A DNA stretch of 64,000 nt from Chamaecrista fasciculata (Eukaryota > Streptophyta > Magnoliopsida > Fabales > Fabaceae): the NCBI GenBank assembly GCA_003254925.1, contig QANZ01053924.1, positions 410,162-474,161 of the forward strand. Direction: 5' to 3'. A program made the translations under genes and the position numbers. This document shows positions 11,080 to 23,477 of the stretch, piece by piece. The notes under the pieces are model-generated. The model had not been told where the DNA came from. It ran no database searches and saw only the letters and a program-made list of their open reading frames with translations. Each line of letters starts with the position of its first letter. Positions within the stretch are counted from its first letter, which is position 1.

Positions 11080-12120
11080 AACTCCAAAAATGAGATGCCA
11101 CATTGGTCAAATTTCCTAGTTGTTTGAGAAAAGGGAGGGAATAATGGAGAAGAAAACATGAGTACTTTGACCAAAACGTTTTACTTAATTAGTAGCACAG
11201 GCATCAAAGAGGATTAAATTCGGTTCTTTCATTTAAACAAAGGAATTTAGCTATTTATGGTTCTGTCGTCCTTGCTATTCAAATTCTCTTTTTCTTTTTT
11301 TAATTTCTTGTTTTTTAACGTTGTTTCTCACACGCGTTTTGCGTCGATACATTATAGTTTACTAATTGAGTAAGTTACACAACTTAGAACCTGGAATGAA
11401 TCCAAGTATGCATTCCGTGTATTGTAATTTATTCATCATCACGTCATCAATTTTCCTTTCCTGGGTTTGACACACATTGAGACGAGAAAATCAACACACA
11501 ATTTGACTAGTCAATATATACATATATATATATATAGATAGATAGATCCTTCATTAATTTTATTTCTCGATTGAAAGGGAAAGTTATGTAAATAATGTTC
11601 CAAGAGTACAATTAATCAAATGTGGATCGTGACAAATCAGCCAAAAAAGAGATAATAAAAAAAGCAGACATAGAGCAAATCAAAACAGATGGTTTTTCTC
11701 TCAAATGTGTGCTTAATTTTAACCTGTTGAAATACACCGAGACTTGATCTGCAAAGATTAACGAGAGGAGAGTATGTAATGGTGTGTTTAAGAAGTAAAA
11801 AAAACATTAATCAAATTAACAGCTTTCAAGCAATTAGATTCTACTGTTAAGTTAAAACAGCTGGTCTCTTTAATTTGGCCAAGTTCTTGCCAAGGAGAAT
11901 GGCCCATAATTAGACTAGGAGATTTTTCTTTAATGCATTTGTTTAAAATTACCTTTTTTAAAAAAATAATAATAATAATAATAATAATTATATGCTGGTC
12001 TCCACAAGAGTTAAAAACTAATAATTTCTCTCAAGACATAGAGAGATCATTAAAGTAAATTCATTTCTATTATTAAAATCTTTTTTTATATATATACATA
12101 TAGTTTGTTTTGTACGACAT

Positions 12121-12215
12121 TAAAAAAAAAAAAGTCCAATGCATGAGGCTTCCACTAGGTAAGGTCAAGATGTACGCAGCCTTATTATTGCGCCAAGGCT
12201 CACCCTCTCTTTTTA
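12121..12215 (-). mobile_element. Truncated Au-type SINE, 3' part only
   Basis: An oligo-A run, then AATGCATGAGGCTTCCACTA, then TGTACGCAGCCTTA. This phrase order is the reverse complement of the 3' half of the widespread plant Au SINE family (known feature: GGTAAGGCTGCGTACA). The tRNA-like A and B boxes are missing, so this is a 5'-truncated, diverged copy. Confidence 0.65.
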
Positions 12216-13332
12216 TATGACATTATGTTTAAAAAATTCAATTATCTAAGTTTGTTAATATATCTCTTTAAAAAATACTTTTTTTTAACAAACTCTTAAA
12301 AAATACTTTGAATTGACTTGAAACAAGAAAAAGCCAAAATACATTAAATGTGTCAACTAGGGAACTTCATTCGCAATTTCACACAAGCTTCAATGAGATG
12401 AAATTATGCATCAGTTCACGGATATTGGGTGAAAGGCACATGTTTTATTCAACTAAAGACGTTGCTCAATGAATATATTGATTTGAGCTCACATGATGGT
12501 TACACATATATCACATACGAAGGGATTTTTTATATATCCATATTCTATGGGACCATATATTTGTTTTGGGTCAATTAGTTAAATAACGAGTCAGAATCTT
12601 TCTATTATGTAAATCAAGTGATATGTTGGGCCCTTGGCCCCTTGGCTTTACCCAAAAAAAAAATCAAATGATATGCTGGCATATCTTTCAAAGATGGAAT
12701 CTAGGAGAAATACATCAAAGACTTGTTGATTCATGAATAAGCAATTCCACAGACTAAGAACATATAAACAAGATATCCAAGATTAAATTTAGGCAAAAAT
12801 TATAAAGTAGAACCGTGTCACACTTTCCCTAATTCGCCATAATATATATCCTAAGTGAGATTCATAAGAATAAGTGTCTGAGGAATAAGAATATCCATAG
12901 TTGATGTGGTATTACAAATGAGGAAGATACATACCCAAAGCCCCCCAAAGGTTTAAACTTTAAACAAGAAACATAAAAAAGAAAACAACTACCCGTGAGA
13001 CTAAAGATCCCTCATTTTGAGGAGGGAATGATTTATCATTCAATGCTCTCTTATAAGAATACATAAGAACAGAGAAAAAAAATTGAGCAACACTTAAAAA
13101 GCCCACAGAAAATGAAATCAAAGAATAGATGGAAAACTCCCCTATTACAGGTAACAATGTATCAACTTCCCTCCCCCTTCCTCTTTATCTACACATCCCA
13201 AAAATACAACTTGCATCCAAAAATTCATGCAACATTACCACGCGTGTTGTATCCATTGAAGTTGCTTTTCTTCCACCAAGCAAGGCAACCAAAGTGTGGC
13301 TTAGCCAAATGAACAACAGCTTAGCCTTTTAT

Positions 13333-16300
13333 TCATGACTCATCACAATTCAATCCGCAAATTTCTAAAACAGGGCCATCTCGGTTCACAAATGGGTTGA
13401 TCCGAACCCACATGAGAGTCAAGATAGAAGCTAGCAGAATGGACCAGACCAATACGATAGTAGGCATCCGATCTTGTTTTCCCAGTAACCCCTTGAGGAA
13501 TGGGTAAAGATGGATGATGACCCAGAGAGCAAAGAATAGCCTGCCAAAGAGAGGACCCCATGAGTCATACCCATTGTTTATGGCATCTGAGATCCCGACC
13601 ACGACGCCGATAATATTTATGATCAACAAGGTAGTTGGGGGGATTAACAATGATGTCCACTTGAAGATATAGAGTTCCGAGAATTCTCCATCATCGGCAG
13701 CTTTTGACGTAACGGTGAAATCTGTGTCGACACCAGCCAAAACCTTCAGTAAACCCTGAAAAAGGGCAAAGAGATGGGAAGAAACACCTCCAATAACCCA
13801 AAACTGTTCGTTTCTCCACCAATCATCTATACCGACACCACCCCACTGCATCTCAAGGATACTAGTGGCAGCAATCGATATGAAGAGGCCCATAAACACA
13901 AGACTGGCATAGTTGCTAATCTGCATATTAAGATAAATAAAACTGTCTGTTAGGAACCAAAAGTACACTTCTGAGTTATTGTATGTAGTAAAATCAAACT
14001 GCTTTAAGGGTTTTTTCCCCCACTAACAGGTTAAGTAAACAATGCATAGAAAACATACCTCAGGCACTATAAATTTTCCAGTCAGAAGGCATATGGCTGG
14101 TAGAGTACAGTAAACGAGCAATGGGAGGGAAGTCCAGGGATATATAACTGAGTTTATATAAGAAAATCGTTCCAACCAGTGCAACCCACCCCCATAGCCA
14201 TACCAGATTGGGCAATGTTTGCTCAAGAAAATCTCAACAGAACCAAGGGCCCACCGAAGAACCTGGTGTAGACGATCTGAAAGGTTGATAGGAGCTGACC
14301 CTTTAAATGCAGGCCGCTTAGGGATGCAATATACAGAACGCCAACCATGACAATGCATTTTGAATCCAGTCAAGATATCCTCAGTGACAGAACCATATAT
14401 CCAACCAACCTGATGATGGGCCAAAAAATTTTAGCACAAGGAGGAAATTTTAAGAACTAGGAAAGTAGAAAGTGTCTTGTAAATATATATTCCTTCACTC
14501 CTCAGTACTTACTTCTTTTCCCCATTCAGTTTTGTCTTCATAACCACAGCTGATGACTTGGATAGCTTCTTTCAAAAGAGATGAGCGACTAAAATTCGGT
14601 GGAAGTCCACCATTTTCCATTAGGGTGGAGGCCACAAACACAGGAGACTGCCCAAATCTCTTCTCCAACTTCATTTGAGTCAAATTGGATTTCTCGTCCT
14701 TAATTCCTGCAAAAGAACCTCTATCAGTTACTGCAATATAAGAGTTTTCTTACCACATAAGACTTATAATTGCAAGGAAAGTCAATATGATCCTAAATAC
14801 TCACCTTCGATTCCCTCCTCAATATTTTCAAGTGCGTGTATCTGCTTTGATGCTTCCCCAAGCTTCACCTTCTTTTTTGTCTCCTTTTTGGTTTTCCCAT
14901 TCTTTTTCTTTCTGCTGCCAAAGCACGGGCAACACCACTTTGGCCAACAGTTACAGGTTTTGCTAGGTCGCTTCTTCTTGGCAGGTGCATCATATCCATA
15001 AAGTGCTTGCCTTCTGAAAACACACCCAGTTCCGACATAAATTGGTCCTTGTAAACCGTCCAATCCTTTCATGTTGATCTGTTTTGAATTGGAAAATTAG
15101 CGATTTCCATAGTTAAAAAGTAAGGTAAGTACCAAAACAAGTTAGCAGCAGGGCAGACAGCACTTACATCAAAAAATACGACGTTTCGATTTGAGTATCT
15201 ATCATGACGATCTATCCCATCAAACCTTTGAGGGAATTGCACATAGCATACTTTTTTCCCAGATTGAGGATCCATCATAAAACACATAGCTTCCCGAAGA
15301 GCCTTGCTATTGTTAATGTAATGATCACAATCAACATTCAGCATATAAGGTGCATTTGAGAGGATTGCTGACACTCGCACCTTCAAACATCATTTTTTTT
15401 TGGGTTAGAAAAAACACATTATTCACGGTCTTCAATCACCAAACAGAAATCTGGAAAGAAATTAAATAACTTAATACTTACCAGAGAATTCATAGCCCCA
15501 GCCTTTTTGTGGTGATCAAACCCTGGCCTCTTTTCTCGAGATACATAAACCAAGCGAGGTAACTCATTTCCTTCGACATCAAGAACCCCATCTTGACCCA
15601 GGAAGACCTGTATAAAAAGACAAAGAAAATAAAGAATTACTTTGTTTCCAGCTTCAGATGCAGTGTAGCGACAGGACTCCAAATCCTCTTATCATATAGA
15701 ATTATATGCAGGTTTTATAGCAAAAACCCAAACCAAATAAGACATCGCAGGTGGGTTTGCACTTTTAAGCAAGGGATTTCATTTCACATTTAGAGCAAAA
15801 ATAAGGGGCGCAGAGGAACTTTAACAACTAACAACCCTCTCCTTTGATGTCCCCAAAATTAAATATTAAATATTAAATATTCATAAATAAATTAAATCCA
15901 AGAAAAGAAAATGTGATCAACATATCACCAAAAGCCAATAATTTTAATAAATCATTATGCATTAAACCAAAATTACACCTGTGAAAAAGATATATCATCT
16001 TACCTGAATCATGCCAGGATGATCTCTCACATTATTTCCAGGCCAAGGAGTACCATCCTGCATGGTCCATCCATCTTCAGGAACCTTTTCTGCCGTTGCC
16101 ACCAAACTGTTTATCCTCACCTTGAATTCTTCGTAATCCCTCTGCAACACGGAGAGAAGAAAAATTATGTGTAAAATGTTTTCCTACCGTTCATAATCTT
16201 AATAGGAAAAAAAGAGTTTATCTAGAATCGAAAGAGGAGAGAAGTTTAAAACCTTCATTGCTCTTCTTTCCCTGACAAATGCTGGGTGCACTTTGTTTCT

Positions 16301-19257
16301 CAGATAATCAATTTTCTGATTAAAATACCATTCTGGAGCCCGTGGCTCAATATTGTATTTCTTACAAAAGGGTACCCATTTTCTAGCAAATTCAGATGTC
16401 TCAGAAAGTGCTTCAAAAGTAAGCATGGCAGCACCATCATCTGAGACATAGCATGCAACTTTATCAACTGGATAATCAACTGCAAGTATGGAAAGTACAG
16501 TGTTTGCTGTGATTAGTGGAGGTTCTTTCATGGGATCAACTGTACTGACGAAGATGTCTACGCTGGACAATTCAGATGGCTTCCCTTCTTTTTCATACCT
16601 GCAGCCATGTCAGAAGCCAATACTGAGACAACATGCAAAGAATTTGCCCGAGAAAAGATAGGACACATAAACAAGACATATTAGTGGTAAAGTGGAACTA
16701 CAAATGAAGAAAAAGAAAGCATCTGTGTGATGAAATCAATTACCTCAGTGACAATCGATCAAGGTATGTTTCCCGCTCTATTGGGTACCATTTTGGAAAC
16801 TGATCCATTATCCAAGATACAGCAAACCATATTTCACATATGACAGATGTCAACCATAGGCCAAATGCATCATGCACTGGATGGAGAATTCTATAATGGA
16901 AAAAAAGCCCAAGAATCACAAGGCGGAGCAAGATAATCATTCTGTAAGGATTTATCTTGCTTGAAGGGATTGGTAGCTTTCGTGAAAGTGGCTGCCTGCC
17001 TTCATCCATCCTGTTAGAATACATTGAGAAAATCTTATTAACAAACAAACAAAATAATTAACAAGAAGCTTATGGCGGAGAATTAGAGTAGAGAAATAAC
17101 ACCATTTCATTTCCGATTATTGATTAACATTTCAACACCTAACCACTAACAAAGTAATAACAAGCTTCTAAAAACCACTACATCAGTGGGCAACGACTAC
17201 AGATTAGATAAGAATGGAAGGTCAATTTGTAAATGACTTCACAAGACAGCATTCTTAAGCTTCTGCAATAGTTAAATGTTTTTCTGTTTCAGCTCTAAAC
17301 ACGGAACAGAAGTACAATATAGAAAAATAATGCATAGAAAATTATGTTGACCCAGAAACATACATGGGCAAGTCAGAATCCTCCAACTCATCACCAAAGT
17401 TTCCGCTTCCGTCATGCTTCACCACCTGAAAATTGTCACCCTGCCTTTTCTTCCATTCTTCCATTCGGTCTCTCCAACGTAAACTTCCATACCCATACAC
17501 CGCAAGGTCTTTGTTTGGAGCCATTGGTCTGGGTTGCACTGTGACAACAAATGTATCAGGTCACAAATTCATGATATAAACAGATAACTTAAAATGTAAA
17601 AATGCAAGACAAAAATTTCATAAAACTTACAAGGAACAGATGGATCAGTATAGGGCATGGGATGGACTCTATTTCCATGATTCATATATGGGGGAACTAT
17701 CAAAGCATGCCGATCAGAAGATATCTCAGAGTCCTATCAAGAAGAAAAACGGTATCATGTAGCAATCATCAATACCGGACGTGCATGAATGCACACTTTG
17801 AAGGAAAAACATGACATTTCAAAATTTTAGATTTACCTCCTCCCCATACGTCAAGAGTGGGATTTCAGAATTGAGGGAAGATTCATGTTCCATATTTGCA
17901 GGGACTCCAGATGCATTAGAATTAGAACCACGGCCAGTGTGCATGCATCCAGAAAGCATTGATTCTGACATTGGGTGTGGGCCCAATGCATCAGGATCCC
18001 CATAATCAAATTCATTATCCAAGTCATCAATGTCATCCTCATCCTCGTCACCTTCAACCCTTGGACTACCTGCAATTCATTCATTGGTTAGAGATTGTCT
18101 ATATAATAAATGTAGTTACAAAAGTGAAATACGAATTCAACTACAATCTCACCTTTGATGCGCTTGTATCTGGTTTTACACTGTGGGCATGCTTTATTTC
18201 CTTCCCTTCTCTCATACTCATAGCAAGGCCGACAAACAGGGAAAGCACATTCATTGCAAGCAACAAAAGGTTCCCCGTCCACGGTGACTTCTATTTCATC
18301 GTTGCATATCTGGCATATTTGTCCACTTAATTCTTGGACAGACTTGATCTGCACAGAATCAGAACAAAAATCAGAATGCGTTACAGGTGCCCCATATTTG
18401 AATATATAAATTCAAAAATAAATTATATGATAAAATGCCAAATAAAACAACATTAAAAAAAGTCTACTCCACAAATAAATTATAAATCCAAAATTCAAAT
18501 GCTTTTCATGTTCTACAGATGAGTATGATAGTTTGACAGGAAGAGACAAAACTATTTCCATACTCATTGGCAATTTGTACGTGAATCAAGAGCAGATCAT
18601 ACATGACCATCAATCTTCCCAATTTGTAGCAAAAAATTGGCAGTTGTTCTGCCCTTAAGAGTTGACCAGTCTTATTATTATAAGGGGGAAATACGTGTAA
18701 TCACAGAAATGTTTAGTCATTGCCCAACCCCATGACACTCTAAAAGAGAAGATGATTGCAAGCTATTTATAAATGGCCGATTTCTCAAAAAAGAAACAAT
18801 ACTCAAAAAGCAAATTTGACGTGAAAAAGGTAGTTCCTGGCTATTAAAATGAAGCGCCTCCGCTCTCAAGTATAACATGAACAGGGTAAGCACGGAATCT
18901 CCATCAAAATACAAAATTACTTCCGGGGTACCCTTCCCATTGATGAAAATACAAAATCTACATAACGACACATTATAGATTGGCCATGAGACCATCAATT
19001 AACAAGAAATCGCTGGAGATCAGAAGAAAATATACACAACAATCGCAGGAGACAATCTTTAAAACCCTAAGATTCTGTTTTCCAAACAAAACAAAGCAGG
19101 AAAAGAGAGTGAGATGCAAATGGGTATCCCCAAAATCAGTAATGGAATCACAGTGAGCTGTTCCAAGGCATCTTACCCGTCCATTCTCATCTGCATTGAT
19201 CAGCACGAACTCATTCCTATTGTGAGAACCAGCGATGAGTCGTCCTCCGGTGTGCAT
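13333..19257 (-). CDS. CESA6: Cellulose synthase catalytic subunit, CESA6-like clade (1094 aa)
   Basis: Processive family 2 glycosyltransferase of the plasma-membrane rosette, making beta-1,4-glucan from UDP-glucose. Fourteen coding exons, all with GT-AG borders and consistent phase: 19257-19177, 18348-18153, 18069-17837, 17733-17631, 17538-17364, 17010-16744, 16598-16253, 16141-16004, 15607-15482, 15380-15168, 15078-14805, 14706-14513, 14409-14059, 13920-13333 (3285 nt). Domains: RING-type zinc finger from C39-x2-C42; two membrane helices at about 280-335; catalytic residues D373 (STVDP), D405-D406-G407, DCD 572-574, TED 791-793 and QVLRW 831-835; six C-terminal membrane helices. The N-terminus [17 protein letters not shown] and the tail GLNCDES fit the CESA2/5/6/9 (primary wall) group better than CESA1 or CESA3. 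All key residues are present. The exact orthologue within the clade is not settled. Confidence 0.95.
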
Positions 19258-19566
19258 AACTACCAGCTCCTTGAGTCAACAAATCCAAGTCTTCAAATCA
19301 AGAAGCCTCAACACGAAACCAATAATATTCTTCTGAGGCTGCTCCCACTAGTCGCTCAGAAGATCTGCTTTTGCATTGTAGAATGCCCACTACAGCAAGC
19401 ATCACAAGAAAGCAAAACCCCTCTCAAGGAGAAAGAAAGCAAAAGGAACTAAATGACTCTTTTGAAGAGACTAGCAGAGAAAAAAGTATATGGGTGTGTG
19501 GCTTCTATTTTGATTCATTCACAAGCCAAGCATCATCCCACTGTGACAAGGCTGGTAGCCAAACTT

Positions 19567-19603
<37 letters not shown>

Positions 19604-20295
19604 CAAAGCAGTTAAGTACACAAAGAGATGAGGGTTGAGAGTGTGTGTGTGGAAATGAAGACGCGTAAGAGAGAAGTAGAGAGAGAGATACAAAGAGAAG
19701 AAGGACAGAGACAGAGAGGTCGAGAAATTAAATAATCAAAGGGGATTAAACAAAAGGAAATAAAAAATAAAAAATGCAAGAAAAATTAAAAATACAGCAA
19801 ATTCGCAAGTGATGAAGGTGGGTGGTGGGACCCAGATGATGGTGGTGGCGCCACCGGAGTTTGTTGGTGAAAACTGGAAACAACTTTTCCCGGTGGTAAA
19901 TTTTCCCTGTTGAGAAAATTTTTAAACTCTCGTCGGCAAAGTTTAATAAAAACCTAAAACCCTGTTTCTCAGTCCTCAAGGGTTTTTTTTTCTTTCACAA
20001 TTCACAAATCACAGTGTACACTGTAGTAGCCAGAATCTCAGAAAGAGAAAGAGAGAGAGAGAAATGAAACCTCTCACTAGAGCCACGGCGAATCGAATCG
20101 AATCGAATAGAGAGAGAAAATAGGAACTGAGATGTAGGATCTGCACACGCAGCGTAAGATTATTCTTTAAACACTTTCCCGATTTTCTCTCGCCACAGCG
20201 TACTAAAACAGTGATGTGATTACTCAATTTCTTTCATCATTGTACAGTGAATTTCGAAACCATTCTCCATTTTACACTCTCTTTCTCTTTTATTT
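19258..20295 (-). promoter_or_regulatory. CESA leader and promoter region
   Basis: Upstream of the ATG on the minus strand. It contains a long GA/CT tract (plus-strand (GA)n at about 19566-19599, with further GA-rich stretches to 19720 and near 20040-20060), common in plant leaders and proximal promoters. No convincing TATA box could be fixed, and a leader intron cannot be excluded. The ORFs here are low-complexity. Confidence 0.45.
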
Positions 20296-20480
20296 TTTTT
20301 TGTAAATACTTTGGTATCTCCACCTATCCGTGTTACGGTTTAGACAAAGACTAATCCCATTTAAGTCGGGAAGCGAACAGTTAAAGCCCTCCCAACAAAT
20401 ATCGACTCCAGGGCTCGAACCCGAGTCTCTCAACTTGGGATGCAGCTCACCTCTCTTTCTCTTTTAGATTACGCGTTGCG
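20296..20480 (-). mobile_element. Possible tRNA-derived SINE
   Basis: On the minus strand a B-box match, GGTTCGAGCCC (20411-20421), lies upstream of an oligo-A end (oligo-T on the plus strand near 20296). A candidate A-box-like segment (GCGCAACGCGTAATC) is about 60 bp away, further than usual. No target duplication found. Confidence 0.4.
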
Positions 20481-20537
20481 CTGCCTTCTTTATTTTTCAC
20501 AATTACGCGACCCTTATTTCTCGTCCGTTTATTTATG

Positions 20538-20979
20538 GGTTAAAGTGCAATTTTGGTTCTATAACTTTTGTTCAGGTCTCAATTTGGTCTCATAACTTGT
20601 TTTGTTGCATTTTTTATCTCATATCTTTGTAAAAAGTTCCAGATTTGAACCTGTATCACTTTTAGTCCCATATCTTTTGGTCAGGTTGCAGGATTAGTCT
20701 CATATCTTTGTAAAAAGTTTCACTACCAGTCTCATTTGATCCAAAAATATCAAACTAATTCTGTACCTAGCCCAAAGATATAAAACTAATTCTGCAACCT
20801 GACTAAAAGATATAGGACCAATTATGCAACATGAGTCAAAGATATGGGACCAAAAGTGTAATACGAGACCAAATCTGCAACTTGAGCAAAAAATATGGGA
20901 TCAAAAGTGCCAAAAAAAATATTATGGGACCAAATTGAGACCTTAACAAAAATTACAGGACCAAAATTACACTTTGGCC
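20538..20979. mobile_element. MULE-type foldback MITE (family B)
   Basis: 442 bp, with ends GGTTAAAGTGCAATTTTGG and, inverted, GGCCAAAGTGTAATTTTGG. Target duplication TTATTTATG/TTATTTATT (8 of 9) at 20529-20537 and 20980-20988. The arms repeat words such as GGTCTCAATTTGGTC and ATATCTTTTGGTCAGG. No coding capacity. Confidence 0.85.
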
Positions 20980-20988
20980 TTATTTATT

Positions 20989-22115
20989 CAATCAATGTAC
21001 GAGATTACGAACTTCTTAGATTTACTAAGAAATTAAATGCTTACTAATAATAATAATTTTGGTGGCGAGAAAATTATTATTTTATTACCACTTAACAAAA
21101 AATGAACTTCCAACAGAGGTTATTTATCATGTAAGAAATAAGAAAATTAAATTACGAAAGCTAGATTAACTAATCGGGAACAATATTTACTTGCACAGGG
21201 AATATATGAGCGTTGGCCAATGAGACAAAGGAATAGCTATAAAGTCAGAAGTCTAGAAAGAATATGCATAATATGATAGAAACGCTTCAACAGACATAAT
21301 ACAATAATACAATAATAATAATAATAATAATAATATGCAAATTTTTAAGTTTTTTGTAAACAAAATTAAGATGTATGATGAGAAGATTAATTTGGTACAC
21401 TGACGACCCAATATAGTGGCATATAATTATTGAATTTTGACAAATTTTGGATGACAGAAAGAGATGATATGGTATAGTTAGGTCGAGTTATTAAATGAAT
21501 AATTAGGGTCCACTTTTTGTTGATTCTGATTTCTGAGTCCAGACTCCAGAGTTATCCTCATTAGTTATGTTTAACCTACTAACATGAGCTGGCTAACCTG
21601 TCCATAATTATTACTCCTTTTGTCTATTCCTGCTTCCTCTAAAAAAAATAATTTAAATACATTTTTTCCATTAATATTTTTAATTTAATTATTAAATTAT
21701 ATATTTTTCCTAATATATAATAACAACATAATTGTTTTTTCACATAAACTCTTAAATACCCTGTCAGAAAAATTTATTAAACCTTAATTGTATATTTAAC
21801 AAATTAATTAAATTAGTTATCATTTCATATTTAAATATTTAATTTTAAAGTTTTTTTATTATTTTAAAAATGGTAAATTATTGATTTATTACAAAATTAG
21901 ACAACTATTCACATAATTTTCAATTTTCTCTACTATTCGGCAGTGGCAATAATGAATGTGATGCTACATTTTGTCGACCATAGTTTTATGTTTTTATTTA
22001 TTTATTTAATTATTTTTGTTTTTACCGATATGTTTTCTCCGTTTCCATTAGAATAATTGTTATGACTTTTGTGCCACATGGGCATCCACTGTCGGTGGCA
22101 ATACTTAATTCAACA
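20989..22115. other. Intergenic, AT-rich
   Basis: No gene recognised. An (AAT)n run lies near 21301-21333. Confidence 0.6.
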
Positions 22116-22353
22116 TTTTATATAGGCCAAAGTTCTATTTTGGTTCCCCAGTTATGCTCCTTGTTCCAAATAGGTCTCCCAGTTATTTTTTGTTCCATAT
22201 TGGTCCCCCAGTTATGCAAAACTTAAAAAAGTTGGTCCCTCTAACGTTTTCCATCCATTTTTCCGTTAAAAAAAGAGGAAAAATAAACTTTCATCCCCAA
22301 AAGTTTTATTTTCTTATATTAAGGTCCTTTTCTTTTTATAATAGGATCAAAAC

Positions 22354-22504
22354 NNNNNNNNNNNNNNNNNNNNNNNNNNNNNNNNNNNNNNNNNNNNNNN
22401 NNNNNNNNNNNNNNNNNNNNNNNNNNNNNNNNNNNNNNNNNNNNNNNNNNNNNNNNNNNNNNNNNNNNNNNNNNNNNNNNNNNNNNNNNNNNNNNNNNNN
22501 NNNN

Positions 22505-22587
<83 letters not shown>
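22354..22587. other. Assembly gap followed by (CT)n microsatellite
   Basis: 151 Ns (22354-22504), then about 41 CT units to 22587. The gap lies between the left arm of the Pack-MULE and the captured coding segment, so the true element may be longer or shorter than shown. Confidence 0.95.
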
Positions 22588-22590
<3 letters not shown>

Positions 22591-22599
22591 CCCCCTCCC

Positions 22600-23012
22600 A
22601 TGGCGTACACTCCCCACATTCGCGAGATCTTCATGCCCGCTCTTAGCTCCACCATGACCGAAGGCAAGATCGTGTCCTGGATCAAATCCGAAGGCGACGT
22701 TCTCTCCAAAGGCGAAATCGCTCCCGTAGGTGCTCCTATAGGGTTATTGGCCGAAACAGAGGACGATGTCGCTGAAGCCAAAGCTAAAGCAGCGGCTAAT
22801 TCGAATTCGAATTCGAATGCGAAGCAGCACAAGGTGGATGTTGGATCGGTGGTTGGGAGGCGGCTGCCGGAATTACGAGTTCTAAGAGTGATAATGTAGC
22901 TCCGGCGGCGGTGGCTGCTATTGCAAATCCGGTCAAAGCTGAATCTCCGACGACGACGACTTCTCAGCCTCCGATTCCAGGATCTGTTGGATGGGTGATT
23001 GGCCCTAATATT
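22600..23012 (+). pseudogene. Captured fragment of plastid-type dihydrolipoamide acetyltransferase (PDH E2)
   Basis: An ORF of 99 codons from 22600 matches the start of the lipoyl domain of plant plastidial E2: REIFMPALSSTMTEGKIVSW, then KSEGDVLSKGE. It then jumps to IAPVGAPIGLLAETEDDVAE, so about 34 residues that should hold the lipoyl-lysine (the DKADMD region) are missing. A shortened linker (NSNSNSN) leads straight to KQHKVDVGSVVG, the start of the subunit-binding domain. After that there is a further internal loss and a frame change: EAAAGITSSKSDNVAP is readable in another frame. The catalytic acyltransferase domain is absent. It cannot act as E2. The composition is clearly GC-richer than the flanks, as expected for a captured exon. 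Confidence 0.85.
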
Positions 23013-23477
23013 ATTTTGTTGGCTAAAGTGCGTTTTTGGTTCCATAATTATTGCTTAAGTCTCAATTTGGTCCCATAACTTTTGGGGAGCTTACCAAAAT
23101 GTGGTCACCGATTCACAATGACAGAGACGGAGAGAAGGGGGAATCAGAGAGAGGGGGGAATGAGAGAGAGAGAGACAGAGATTTATTTTGTGTTTTTGGG
23201 TAAATTCACTTAAAATCTTAATTTACTTCATTTTCTTATGTTTTGATCCTATTGTAAAAAGAAAAGGACCTTAATATAAGAAAATAAAACTTTTGGGGAT
23301 GAAAGTTTATTTTTCCTCTTTTTTTAACGGAAAAATGGATGGAAAACGTTTGAGGGACCAACTTTTTCAAGTTTTGCATAACTGGGGGACCAATATGGAA
23401 CAAAAAATAACTGGGGGACCTATTTGGAACAAGGAGCATAACTGGGGGACCAAAATAGGACTTTGGCCTTTTATATA

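Larger units (their letters stand above)
10863..13332. other. Intergenic region downstream of CESA
   Basis: Holds an (ATT)n microsatellite (about 11007-11078), an (AAT)n run near 11968-11988 and a truncated Au-type SINE (separate entry). About the first 300 bp next to 13333 should be the CESA 3' UTR; on the minus strand AATAAA directly overlaps the region just after the stop codon. No protein gene is seen. Confidence 0.6.
22125..23468. mobile_element. Pack-MULE carrying an E2 gene fragment
   Basis: 1344 bp including 151 Ns. The ends read GGCCAAAGTTCTATTTTGG and, inverted, GGCCAAAGTCCTATTTTGG. The terminal inverted repeats extend about 220 bp and are nearly identical, including the phrase TAACGGAAAAATGGATGGAA. 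A perfect 9-bp target duplication, TTTTATATA, lies at 22116-22124 and 23469-23477. Between the arms lie a (CT)n run, a GC-richer fragment of a pyruvate dehydrogenase E2 gene, and at 23021-23095 a piece resembling the terminus of family B foldbacks. No transposase. The close match of the arms suggests fairly recent movement. Confidence 0.9.

Noticed and set aside
10986..11174. ORF with a long Ile run
   Set aside because: Translation of the (ATT)n microsatellite.
17819..18330. ORFs on the plus strand and in other frames over the CESA exons
   Set aside because: Shadows of the minus-strand CESA exons, which splice into one consistent 1094-residue frame.
22347..23045. 232-codon minus-strand ORF spanning the N gap
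   Set aside because: It reads through Ns and a (GA)n tract and is antisense to the captured E2 fragment.
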